Below are positions 52,089 to 63,696 of a stretch of 64,000 bases of DNA, one piece after another. The notes below the pieces were generated by a model, which saw nothing but the letters and a program-made list of their open reading frames with translations, made no database searches and had not been told where the DNA came from. The stretch is taken from assembly GCF_040115645.1 (NCBI RefSeq), contig NW_027096031.1, positions 372,001 through 436,000 of the forward strand, written 5' to 3'. Made by a program: the position numbers and the translations under genes. How positions within the stretch are numbered: position 1 is the first letter of the stretch; each line of letters opens with the position of its first letter. This DNA is from Euwallacea fornicatus. Taxonomy: Eukaryota; Arthropoda; Insecta; Coleoptera; Curculionidae.

Positions 52089-52264
52089 CACACAACTTTT
52101 GTGACTTTTCCAATTTTGAAGCTCGATAACTTTGGCAAATGTGGACCAAATTTGTTAACCAAAGTGTCAAATTAATCAGCTCGACGAGATCTTTAAAATG
52201 ACACAACAATTCATGATTGCATCTTGTTGAATTTCCAAGAAAAATAGTACTTTATGTGCTCAAA
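52089..52264. repeat. Full-length acaacaattc monomer, recombinant
   Basis: The only monomer with acaacaattcatg that keeps gtactttatg and so is 176 bp long. Its left neighbour is the usual acaccatg dyad but its right neighbour is another dyad monomer. It is either a crossover between the deletion type and a gtactttatg monomer in the last 30 bp of the unit, or a survivor of the state before the deletion. Its position inside an otherwise duplicated context favours the crossover. Confidence 0.85.
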
Positions 52265-52792
52265 CACACAACTTTTGTGACTTTTCAAACTTTGAAGCTC
52301 GATAGCTTCGGCAAATGAAGACCAAATTTGTTAAACAAAGTGTCAAATTAATCAGCTCGACGAGATTTTTAAAATGACACAACACATCATGATTGCATCT
52401 TGTTGAATTTCCAAGAAAAATAGTACTTTATGTGCTCAAACACACAACTTTTGTGACTTTTCAAACTTTGAAGCTCGATAGCTTCGGCAAATGAAGACCA
52501 AATTTGTTAAACAAAGTGTCAAATTAATCAGCTCGACGAGATTTTTAAAATGACACAACACATCATGATTGCATCTTGTTGAATTTCCAAGAAAAATAGT
52601 ACTTTATGTGCTCAAACACACAACTTTTGTGACTTTTCAAACTTTGAAGCTCGATAGCTTCGGCAAATGAAGACCAAATTTGTTAAACAAAGTGTCAAAT
52701 TAATCAGCTCGACGAGATCTTTAAAATGACACAACACACCATGATTACATCTTGTTGAACTTCCAAGAAAAATAGTACTTTATGTGCTCAAA

Positions 52793-53142
52793 CACACAAC
52801 TTTTGTGACTTTTCCAATTTTGAAGCTCGATAACTTTGGCAAATGTGGACCAAATTTGTTAACCAAAGTGTCAAATTAATCAGCTCGACGAGATCTTTAA
52901 AATGACACAACAATTCATGATTGCATCTTGTTGAATTTCCAAGAAAAATAGTACTTATGTGCTCAAACACACAACTTTTGTGACTTTTCCAATTTTGAAG
53001 CTCGATAACTTTGGCAAATGTGGACCAAATTTGTTAACCAAAGTGTCAAATTAATCAGCTCGACGAGATCTTTAAAATGACACAACAATTCATGATTGCA
53101 TTTTGTTGAATTTCCAAGAAAAATAGTACTTATGTGCTCAAA
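52793..53142. repeat. Pair of 175-bp monomers
   Basis: 52793-52967 and 52968-53142, gcatcttg then gcattttg, followed by caaggttatg at 53143. Confidence 0.95.
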
Positions 53143-55781
53143 CACACAACTTTTGTGACTTTTCCAATTTTGAAGCTCGATAACTTTGGCAAATGTGGAC
53201 CAAATTTGTTAAACAAAGTGTCAAATTAATCAGCTCGACAAGGTTATGAAGATGTCACAACACATCATGATTACATCTTGTTTAACTTCCAAGAAAAATA
53301 GTACTTTATGTGCTCAAACACACATATTTTGTGACTTTTCAAACTCTGAAGCTCGATAACTTTGCCAAATGTGGACCAAATTTGTTACACAAAGTGTCAA
53401 AGTAATCACCTCAACGAGATTTTGAAGATGTCACAACACATCATCATTGCATCTTGTTGAACTTCCAAGAAAAATAGTACATTATGTGCTCAAACACACA
53501 TATTTTGTGACTTTTCAAACATTGAAGCTCGATAACTTCGGCAAATGTGGACCAAATTTCTTAAACAAAGTGTCAAATTAATCAGCTCAACGAGATTTTG
53601 AAGATGTCACAACACATCATGATTGCATCTTGTTGAATTTCCAAGAAAAATAGTACTTTATGTGCTCAAACACACATATTTTGTGACTTTTCAAACTTTG
53701 AAGCTCGATAACTTTGGCAAATGTGGACCAAATTTGTTAACCAAAGTGTCAAAGTAATCACCTCAACGAGATTTTGAAGATGTCACAACACATCATGATT
53801 ACATCTTGTTTAACTTCCAAGAAAAATAGTACTTTATGTGCTCAAACACACATATTTTGTGACTTTTCAAACTCTGAAGCTCGATAACTTTGGCAAATGT
53901 GGACCAAATTTGTTAAACTAAGTGTCAAAATAATCACCTCAACGAGATTTTGAAGATGTCACAACACATCATCATTGCATCTTGTTGAACTTCCAAGAAA
54001 AATAGTACATTATGTGCTCAAACACACAACTTTTGTGACTTTTCAAACTTTGAAGCTCGATAACTTTGGCAAATGTGGAACAAATTTGTTAAACAAAGTG
54101 TCAAATTAATCAGCTCGACGAGATCTTTAAAATGACACAACACATGATGATTGCATCTTGTTGAATTTCCAAGAAAAATAGTACATTATGTTTTCAAACA
54201 CACAACTTTTGTGACTTTTCAAACTTTGAAGCTCGATAGCTTCGGCAAATTAAGACCAAATTTGTTAAACAAAGTGTCAAATTAATCAGCTCGACGAGAT
54301 CTTTAAAATGACACAACACATCATCATTGCATCTTGTTGAACTTCCAAGAAAAATAGTACATTATGTTTTCAAACACACATATTTTGTGACTTTTCAAAC
54401 TCTGAAGCTCGATAACTTTGGCAAATGAAGACCAAATTTGTTAAACAAAGTGTCAAATTAATCTGCTCGACGAGATTTTTAAAATGACACAACACATCAT
54501 GATTGCATCTTGTTGAATTTCCAAGAAAAATAGTACATTATGTTTTCAAACACACAACTTTTGTGACTTTTCAAACTTTGAAGCTCGATAGCTTCGGCAA
54601 ATGAAGACCAAATTTGTTAAACAAAGTGTCAAATTAATCAGCTCGACGAGATTTTTAAAATGACACTATACATCATGATTGCATCTTGTTGAATTTCCAA
54701 GAAAAATAGTACTTTATGTGCTCAAACACACAACTTTTGTGACTTTTCAAACTTTGAAGCTCGATAGCTTCGGCAAATGAAGACCAAATTTGTTAAACAA
54801 AGTGTCAAATTAATCAGCTCGACGAGATCTTTAAAATGACACAACACACCATGATTACATCTTGTTGAACTTCCAAGAAAAATAGTACTTTATGTGCTCA
54901 AACACACAACTTTTGTGACTTTTCCAATTTTGAAGCTCGATAACTTTGGCAAATGTGGAACAAATTTGTTAACCAAAGTGTCAAATTAATCAGCTCGACG
55001 AGATCTTTAAAATGACACAACAATTCATGATTGCATCTTGTTGAATTTCCAAGAAAAATAGTACTTATGTGCTCAAACACACAACTTTTGTGACTTTTCC
55101 AATTTTGAAGCTCGATAACTTTGGCAAATGTGGATCAAATTTGTTAAACAAAGTGTCAAATTAATCAGCTCGACAAGGTTATGAAGATGTCACAACACAT
55201 CATGATTACATCTTGTTTAACTTCCAAGAAAAATAGTACTTTATGTGCTCAAACACACATATTTTGTGACTTTTCAAACTCTGAAGCTCGATAACTTTGG
55301 CAAATGTGGACCAAATTTGTTAAACAAAGTGTCAAAGTAATCACCTCAACGAGATTTTGAAGATGTCACAACACATCATCATTGCATCTTGTTGAACTTC
55401 CAAGAAAAATAGTACATTATGTGCTCAAACACACATATTTTGTGACTTTTCAAACTTTGAAGCTCGATAACTTCGGCAAATGTGGACCAAATTTCTTAAA
55501 CAAAGTGTCAAATTAATCAGCTCAACGAGATTTTGAAGATGTCACAACACATCATGATTGCATCTTGTTGAATTTCCAAGAAAAATAGTACTTTATGTGC
55601 TCAAACACACATATTTTGTGACTTTTCAAACTTTGAAGCTCGATAACTTTGGCTAATGTGGACCAAATTTGTTAAACAAAGTGTCAAATTAATCAGCTCG
55701 ACGAGATCTTTAAAATGACACAACACATGATGATTGCATCTTGTTGAATTTCCAAGAAAAATAGTACATTATGTGCTCAAA
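53143..55781. repeat. Monomers 303-317
   Basis: Fifteen monomers. The second (53319-53494) is a hybrid, with ctttgccaaatg as at 51209 joined to gttacacaaag and catcatcatt as at 51561, a two-monomer deletion junction. Then come aaacattgaag (53495), aaaataatcacc (53925 region), tggaacaaa (54071 region), aaattaagacc in a dyad monomer (54199), aatctgctcg with acactatac (54375-54726), a single 175-bp unit (54903) and ggctaatg (55651 region). Confidence 0.78.
54903..55077. repeat. 175-bp monomer, single
   Basis: Carries aatgtggaacaaa and is followed by an aatgtggatc caaggttatg monomer, the same pairing as at 32033, 62291 and 63522. Confidence 0.95.
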
Positions 55782-58068
55782 CACACATATTTTGTGAATT
55801 TTCAAACTCTGAAGCTCGATAACTTTGGCAAATGTGGACCAAATTTGTTAAACTAAGTGTCAAATTAATCACCTCAACGAGATTTTGAAGATGTCACAAC
55901 ACATCATCATTGCATCTTGTTGAACTTCCAAGAAAAATAGTACATTATGTGCTCAAACACACAACTTTTGTGACTTTTCAAACTTTGAAGCTCGATAACT
56001 TTGGCAAATGTGGACCAAATTTGTTAAACAAAGTGTCAAATTAATCAGCTCGACGAGATCTTTAAAATGACACAACACATGATGATTGCATCTTGTTGAA
56101 TTTCCAAGAAAAATAGTACATTATGTTTTCAAACACACATATTTTGTGACTTTTCAAACTCTGAAGCTCGATAACTTTGGCAAATGTGGACCAAATTTGT
56201 TAACCAAAGTGTCAAATTAATCACCTCAACGAGATTTTGAAGATGTCACAACACATCATCATTGCATCTTGTTGAACATCCAAGAAAAATAGTACATTAT
56301 GTTTTCAAACACACATATTTTGTGACTTTTCAAACTCTGAAGCTCGATAACTTTGGCAAATGTGGACCAAATTTGTTAACCAAAGTGTCAAATTAATCAC
56401 CTCAACGAGATTTTGAAGATGTCACAACACATCATCATTGCATCTTGTTGAACTTCCAAGAAAAATAGTACATTATGTGCTCAAACACACAACTTTTGTG
56501 ACTTTTCAAATTTTGAAGCTCGATAACTTTGGCAAATGTGGACCAAATTTGTTAAACAAAGTGTCAAATTAATCAGCTCGACGAGATCTTTAAAATGACA
56601 CAACACATCATCTTTGCATCTTGTTGAACTTCCAAGAAAAATAGTACTTTATGTGCTCAAACACACAACTTTTGTGACTTTTCCAATTTTGAAGCTCGAT
56701 AACTTTGGCAAATGTGGACCAAATTTGTTAAACAAAGTGTCAAATTAATCAGCTCAACGAGATTTTGAAGATGTCACAACACATCATGATTGCATCTTGT
56801 TGAATTTCCAAGAAAAATAGTACATTATGTGCTCAAACACACAACTTTTGTGACTTTTCAAATTTTGAAGCTCGATAACTTTGGCAAATGTGGACCAAAT
56901 TTGTTAAACAAAGTGTCAAATTAATCAGCTCGACGAGATCTTTAAAATGACACGACACATCATCATTGCATCTTGTTGAACTTCCAAGAAAAATAGTACT
57001 TTATGTGCTCAAACACACATATTTTGTGACTTTTCAAACTTTGAAGCTCGATAACTTTGGCAAATGTGGACCAAATTTGTTAACCAAAGTGTCAAATTAA
57101 TCAGCTCGACGAGATCTTTAAAATGACACAACACATCATCATTGCATCTTGTTGAACTTCCAAGAAAAATAGTACTTTATGTGCTCAAACACACAACTTT
57201 TGTGACTTTTCCAATTTTGAAGCTCGATAACTTTGGCAAATGTGGACCAAATTTGTTAAACAAAGTGTCAAATTAATCAGCTCGACAAGGTTATGAAGAT
57301 GTCACAACACATCATGATTACATCTTGTTTAACTTCCAAGAAAAATAGTACTTTATGTGCTCAAACACACATATTTTGTGACTTTTCAAACTCTGAAGCT
57401 CGATAACTTTGGCAAATGTGGACCAAATTTGTTAAACAAAGTGTCAAAGTAATCACCTCAACGAGATTTTGAAGATGTCACAACACATCATCATTGCATC
57501 TTTTTGAACTTCCAAGAAAAATAGTACATTATGTGCTCAAACACACATATTTTGTGACTTTTCAAACTTTGAAGCTCGATAACTTCGGCAAATGTGGACC
57601 AAATTTGTTAAACAAAGTGTCAAATTAATCAGCTCGACGAGATTTTTAAAATGACACAACACATCATGATTGCATCTTGTTGAATTTCCAAGAAAAATAG
57701 TACTTTATGTGCTCAAACACACAACTTTTGTGACTTTTCAAACTTTGAAGCTCGATAGCTTCGGCAAATGAAGACCAAATTTGTTAAACAAAGTGTCAAA
57801 TTAATCAGCTCGACGAGATCTTTAAAATGACACAACACACCATGATTACATCTTGTTGAACTTCCAAGAAAAATAGTACTTTATGTGCTCAAACACACAA
57901 CTTTTGTGACTTTTCCAATTTTGAAGCTCGATAACTTTGGCAAATGTGGACCAAATTTGTTAACCAAAGTGTCAAATTAATCAGCTCGACGAGATCTTTA
58001 AAATGACACAACAATTCATGATTGCATCTTGTTGAATTTCCAAGAAAAATAGTACTTATGTGCTCAAA
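55782..58068. repeat. 2,639-bp period block, copy 1 (13 monomers)
   Basis: Monomers 318-330. Ordered private marks: ttttgtgaatttt, acatgatgatt, gaacatcc, plain, aaattttgaag with catctttgc, tccaatttt with cagctcaacgag, aaattttgaag with gacacgac, plain, caaggttatg, tctttttgaac, gataacttcgg, acaccatg dyad, 175-bp unit. The same thirteen occur at 58421-60707. Confidence 0.9.
57894..58068. repeat. 175-bp monomer, single
   Basis: Last unit of block copy 1, followed by an aatgtggatc monomer with gacagggttatg (58069), a one-base variant of the caaggttatg type. Confidence 0.95.
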
Positions 58069-58420
58069 CACACAACTTTTGTGACTTTTCCAATTTTGAA
58101 GCTCGATAACTTTGGCAAATGTGGATCAAATTTGTTAAACAAAGTGTCAAATTAATCAGCTCGACAGGGTTATGAAGATGTCACAACACATCATGATTAC
58201 ATCTTGTTTAACTTCCAAGAAAAATAGTACTTTATGTGCTCAAACACACATATTTTGTGACTTTTCAAACTCTGAAGCTCGATAACTTTGGCAAATGTGG
58301 ACCAAATTTGTTAACCAAAGTGTCAAAGTAATCACCTCAACGAGATTTTGAAGATGTCACAACACATCATGATTACATCTTGTTTAACTTCCAAGAAAAA
58401 TAGTACTTTATGTGCTCAAA
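58069..58420. repeat. Two linker monomers between the 2,639-bp copies
   Basis: Monomers 331-332: gacagggttatg with tttaacttcc, then aaagtaatcacc with tttaacttcc. This pair plus the next ttttgtgaatttt monomer recurs at 62466-62993, 25 monomers on, and gacagggttatg occurs only at these two places. Confidence 0.85.
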
Positions 58421-60707
58421 CACACATATTTTGTGAATTTTCAAACTCTGAAGCTCGATAACTTTGGCAAATGTGGACCAAATTTGTTAAACTAAGTGTC
58501 AAATTAATCACCTCAACGAGATTTTGAAGATGTCACAACACATCATCATTGCATCTTGTTGAACTTCCAAGAAAAATAGTACATTATGTGCTCAAACACA
58601 CAACTTTTGTGACTTTTCAAACTTTGAAGCTCGATAACTTTGGCAAATGTGGACCAAATTTGTTAAACAAAGTGTCAAATTAATCAGCTCGACGAGATCT
58701 TTAAAATGACACAACACATGATGATTGCATCTTGTTGAATTTCCAAGAAAAATAGTACATTATGTTTTCAAACACACATATTTTGTGACTTTTCAAACTC
58801 TGAAGCTCGATAACTTTGGCAAATGTGGACCAAATTTGTTAACCAAAGTGTCAAATTAATCACCTCAACGAGATTTTGAAGATGTCACAACACATCATCA
58901 TTGCATCTTGTTGAACATCCAAGAAAAATAGTACATTATGTTTTCAAACACACATATTTTGTGACTTTTCAAACTCTGAAGCTCGATAACTTTGGCAAAT
59001 GTGGACCAAATTTGTTAACCAAAGTGTCAAATTAATCACCTCAACGAGATTTTGAAGATGTCACAACACATCATCATTGCATCTTGTTGAACTTCCAAGA
59101 AAAATAGTACATTATGTGCTCAAACACACAACTTTTGTGACTTTTCAAATTTTGAAGCTCGATAACTTTGGCAAATGTGGACCAAATTTGTTAAACAAAG
59201 TGTCAAATTAATCAGCTCGACGAGATCTTTAAAATGACACAACACATCATCTTTGCATCTTGTTGAACTTCCAAGAAAAATAGTACTTTATGTGCTCAAA
59301 CACACAACTTTTGTGACTTTTCCAATTTTGAAGCTCGATAACTTTGGCAAATGTGGACCAAATTTGTTAAACAAAGTGTCAAATTAATCAGCTCAACGAG
59401 ATTTTGAAGATGTCACAACACATCATGATTGCATCTTGTTGAATTTCCAAGAAAAATAGTACATTATGTGCTCAAACACACAACTTTTGTGACTTTTCAA
59501 ATTTTGAAGCTCGATAACTTTGGCAAATGTGGACCAAATTTGTTAAACAAAGTGTCAAATTAATCAGCTCGACGAGATCTTTAAAATGACACGACACATC
59601 ATCATTGCATCTTGTTGAACTTCCAAGAAAAATAGTACTTTATGTGCTCAAACACACATATTTTGTGACTTTTCAAACTTTGAAGCTCGATAACTTTGGC
59701 AAATGTGGACCAAATTTGTTAACCAAAGTGTCAAATTAATCAGCTCGACGAGATCTTTAAAATGACACAACACATCATCATTGCATCTTGTTGAACTTCC
59801 AAGAAAAATAGTACTTTATGTGCTCAAACACACAACTTTTGTGACTTTTCCAATTTTGAAGCTCGATAACTTTGGCAAATGTGGACCAAATTTGTTAAAC
59901 AAAGTGTCAAATTAATCAGCTCGACAAGGTTATGAAGATGTCACAACACATCATGATTACATCTTGTTTAACTTCCAAGAAAAATAGTACTTTATGTGCT
60001 CAAACACACATATTTTGTGACTTTTCAAACTCTGAAGCTCGATAACTTTGGCAAATGTGGACCAAATTTGTTAAACAAAGTGTCAAAGTAATCACCTCAA
60101 CGAGATTTTGAAGATGTCACAACACATCATCATTGCATCTTTTTGAACTTCCAAGAAAAATAGTACATTATGTGCTCAAACACACATATTTTGTGACTTT
60201 TCAAACTTTGAAGCTCGATAACTTCGGCAAATGTGGACCAAATTTGTTAAACAAAGTGTCAAATTAATCAGCTCGACGAGATTTTTAAAATGACACAACA
60301 CATCATGATTGCATCTTGTTGAATTTCCAAGAAAAATAGTACTTTATGTGCTCAAACACACAACTTTTGTGACTTTTCAAACTTTGAAGCTCGATAGCTT
60401 CGGCAAATGAAGACCAAATTTGTTAAACAAAGTGTCAAATTAATCAGCTCGACGAGATCTTTAAAATGACACAACACACCATGATTACATCTTGTTGAAC
60501 TTCCAAGAAAAATAGTACTTTATGTGCTCAAACACACAACTTTTGTGACTTTTCCAATTTTGAAGCTCGATTACTTTGGCAAATGTGGACCAAATTTGTT
60601 AACCAAAGTGTCAAATTAATCAGCTCGACGAGATCTTTAAAATGACACAACAATTCATGATTGCATCTTGTTGAATTTCCAAGAAAAATAGTACTTATGT
60701 GCTCAAA
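58421..60707. repeat. 2,639-bp period block, copy 2 (13 monomers)
   Basis: Monomers 333-345 repeat 318-330 mark for mark. The one difference I noticed is gattactttgg at about 60571 in the last monomer, where copy 1 has gataactttgg. Shared private marks (gaacatcc, catctttgc, tctttttgaac) make this among the youngest duplications in the window. Confidence 0.9.
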
Positions 60708-60882
60708 CACACAACTTTTGTGACTTTTCCAATTTTGAAGCTCGATAACTTTGGCAAATGTGGACCAAATTTGTTAACCAAAGTGTCAAATTAATCAGCT
60801 CGACGAGATCTTTAAAATGACACAACAATTCATGATTGCATTTTGTTGAATTTCCAAGAAAAATAGTACTTATGTGCTCAAA
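60533..60882. repeat. Pair of 175-bp monomers
   Basis: 60533-60707 and 60708-60882. The first carries the private gattactttgg. The pair straddles the end of block copy 2: the first member matches the single at 57894, and the second (gcattttg) starts a string like that after the pair at 49101. Confidence 0.95.
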
Positions 60883-62290
60883 CACACAACTTTTGTGACT
60901 TTTCCAATTTTGAAGCTCGATAACTTTGGCAAATGTGGACCAAATTTGTTAAACAAAGTGTCAAATTAATCAGCTCGACAAGGTTATGAAGATGTCACAA
61001 CACATCATGACTACATCTTGTTTAACTTCCAAGAAAAATAGTACTTTATGTGCTCAAACACACATATTTTGTGACTTTTCAAACTCTGAAGCTCGATAAC
61101 TTTGCCAAATGTGGACCAAATTTGTTAAACAAAGTGTCAAAGTAATCACCTCAACGAGATTTTGAAGATGTCACAACACATTATCATTGCATCTTGTTGA
61201 ACTTCCAAGAAAAATAGTACATTATGTGCTCAAACACACATATTTTGTGACTTTTCAAACTTTGAAGCTCGATAACTTTTGCAAATGTGGACCAAATTTG
61301 TTAACCAAAGTGTCAAATTAATCAGCTCGACGAGATCTTTAAAATGACACAACACATCATCATTGCATCTTGTTGAACTTCCAAGAAAAATAGTACATTA
61401 TGTGCTCAAACACACATATTTTGTGACTTTTCAAACTTTGAAGCTCGATAACTTTGGCAAATGTGGACCAAATTTGTTAACCAAAGTGTCAAATTAATCA
61501 GCTCGACGAGATCTTTAAAATGACACAACACATGATGATTGCATCTTGTTGAATTTCCAAGAAAAATAGTACATTATGTTTTCAAACACACAACTTTTGT
61601 GACTTTTCAAACTTTGAAGCTCGATAGCTTCGGCAAATTAAGACCAAATTTGTTAAACAAAGTGTCAAATTAATCAGCTCGACGAGATCTTTAAAATGAC
61701 ACAACACATCATCATTGCATCTTGTTGAACTTCCAAGAAAAATAGTACATTATGTTTTCAAACACACATATTTTGTGACTTTTCAAACTCTGAAGCTCGA
61801 TAACTTTGGCAAATTAAGACCAAATTTGTTAAACAAAGTGTCAAATTAATCAGCTCGACGAGATCTTTAAAATGACACAACACATCATCATTGCATCTTG
61901 TTGAACTTCCAAGAAAAATAGTACATTATGTTTTCAAACACACAACTTTTGTGACTTTTCAAACTTTGAAGCTCGATAGCTTCGGCAAATGAAGACCAAA
62001 TTTGTTAAACAAAGTGTCAAATTAATCAGCTCGACGAGATTTTTAAAATGACACAACACATCATGATTGCATCTTGTTGAATTTCCAAGAAAAATAGTAC
62101 TTTATGTGCTCAAACACACAACTTTTGTGACTTTTCAAACTTTGAAGCTCGATAGCTTCGGCAAATGAAGACCAAATTTGTTAAACAAAGTGTCAAATTA
62201 ATCAGCTCGACGAGATCTTTAAAATGACACAACACACCATGATTACATCTTGTTGAACTTCCAAGAAAAATAGTACTTTATGTGCTCAAA
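60883..62290. repeat. Monomers 347-354
   Basis: Eight 176-bp monomers: caaggttatg with a private catgactacatc, ctttgccaaatg with acattatcatt, aacttttgcaaatg (61274 region), acatgatgatt, dyad with aaattaagacc (61587), a tctgaag monomer also with aaattaagacc (61763), and two dyad monomers. The aaattaagacc change is otherwise only at 54199. Confidence 0.78.
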
Positions 62291-62465
62291 CACACAACTT
62301 TTGTGACTTTTCCAATTTTGAAGCTCGATAACTTTGGCAAATGTGGAACAAATTTGTTAACCAAAGTGTCAAATTAATCAGCTCGACGAGATCTTTAAAA
62401 TGACACAACAATTCATGATTGCATCTTGTTGAATTTCCAAGAAAAATAGTACTTATGTGCTCAAA
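62291..62465. repeat. 175-bp monomer, single
   Basis: aatgtggaacaaa type, followed by an aatgtggatc/gacagggttatg monomer. Confidence 0.95.
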
Positions 62466-63521
62466 CACACAACTTTTGTGACTTTTCCAATTTTGAAGCT
62501 CGATAACTTTGGCAAATGTGGATCAAATTTGTTAAACAAAGTGTCAAATTAATCAGCTCGACAGGGTTATGAAGATGTCACAACACATCATGATTACATC
62601 TTGTTTAACTTCCAAGAAAAATAGTACTTTATGTGCTCAAACACACATATTTTGTGACTTTTCAAACTCTGAAGCTCGATAACTTTGGCAAATGTGGACC
62701 AAATTTGTTAACCAAAGTGTCAAAGTAATCACCTCAACGAGATTTTGAAGATGTCACAACACATCATGATTACATCTTGTTTAACTTCCAAGAAAAATAG
62801 TACTTTATGTGCTCAAACACACATATTTTGTGAATTTTCAAACTCTGAAGCTCGATAACTTTGGCAAATGTGGACCAAATTTGTTAAACTAAGTGTCAAA
62901 TTAATCACCTCAACGAGATTTTGAAGATGTCACAACACATCATCATTGCATCTTGTTGAACTTCCAAGAAAAATAGTACATTATGTGCTCAAACACACAA
63001 CTTTTGTGACTTTTCAAACTTTGAAGCTCGATAACTTTGGCAAATGTGGACCAAATTTGTTAAACAAAGTGTCAAATTAATCTGCTCGACGAGATTTTTA
63101 AAATGACACAACACATCATGATTGCATCTTGTTGAATTTCCAAGAAAAATAGTACATTATGTTTTCAAACACACAACTTTTGTGACTTTTCAAACTTTGA
63201 AGCTCGATAGCTTCGGCAAATGAAGACCAAATTTGTTAAACAAAGTGTCAAATTAATCAGCTCGACGAGATTTTTAAAATGACACTATACATCATGATTG
63301 CATCTTGTTGAATTTCCAAGAAAAATAGTACTTTATGTGCTCAAACACACAACTTTTGTGACTTTTCAAACTTTGAAGCTCGATAGCTTCGGCAAATGAA
63401 GACCAAATTTGTTAAACAAAGTGTCAAATTAATCAGCTCGACGAGATCTTTAAAATGACACAACACACCATGATTACATCTTGTTGAACTTCCAAGAAAA
63501 ATAGTACTTTATGTGCTCAAA
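62466..63521. repeat. Monomers 356-361 with a junction monomer
   Basis: The first three repeat 58069-58596. Monomer 359 (62994-63169) is a hybrid: its 5' part matches the plain monomer at 58597 and its 3' part, with aatctgctcg and gatttttaaaatg, matches 54375. After it the order follows 54551 onward (acactatac dyad, acaccatg dyad, 175-bp unit). Confidence 0.8.
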
Positions 63522-63696
63522 CACACAACTTTTGTGACTTTTCCAATTTTGAAGCTCGATAACTTTGGCAAATGTGGAACAAATTTGTTAACCAAAGTGT
63601 CAAATTAATCAGCTCGACGAGATCTTTAAAATGACACAACAATTCATGATTGCATCTTGTTGAATTTCCAAGAAAAATAGTACTTATGTGCTCAAA
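63522..63696. repeat. 175-bp monomer, single, rightmost
   Basis: aatgtggaacaaa type as at 54903. The string from 63170 to the window end follows 54551-55381 monomer by monomer. Confidence 0.95.

Larger units (their letters stand above)
51033..53142. repeat. 12-monomer segment ending in a 175-bp pair
   Basis: Monomers 291-302. It opens like 49451 (caaggttatg, ctttgccaaatg, plain), inserts a gttacacaaag monomer, then has gataacttcgg, acaccatg dyad, a full-length acaacaattc monomer (52089), two dyad monomers, another acaccatg dyad and a pair. The step from the previous pair is 2,110 bp, and the next 175-bp unit at 54903 is again 2,110 bp away. Confidence 0.8.
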
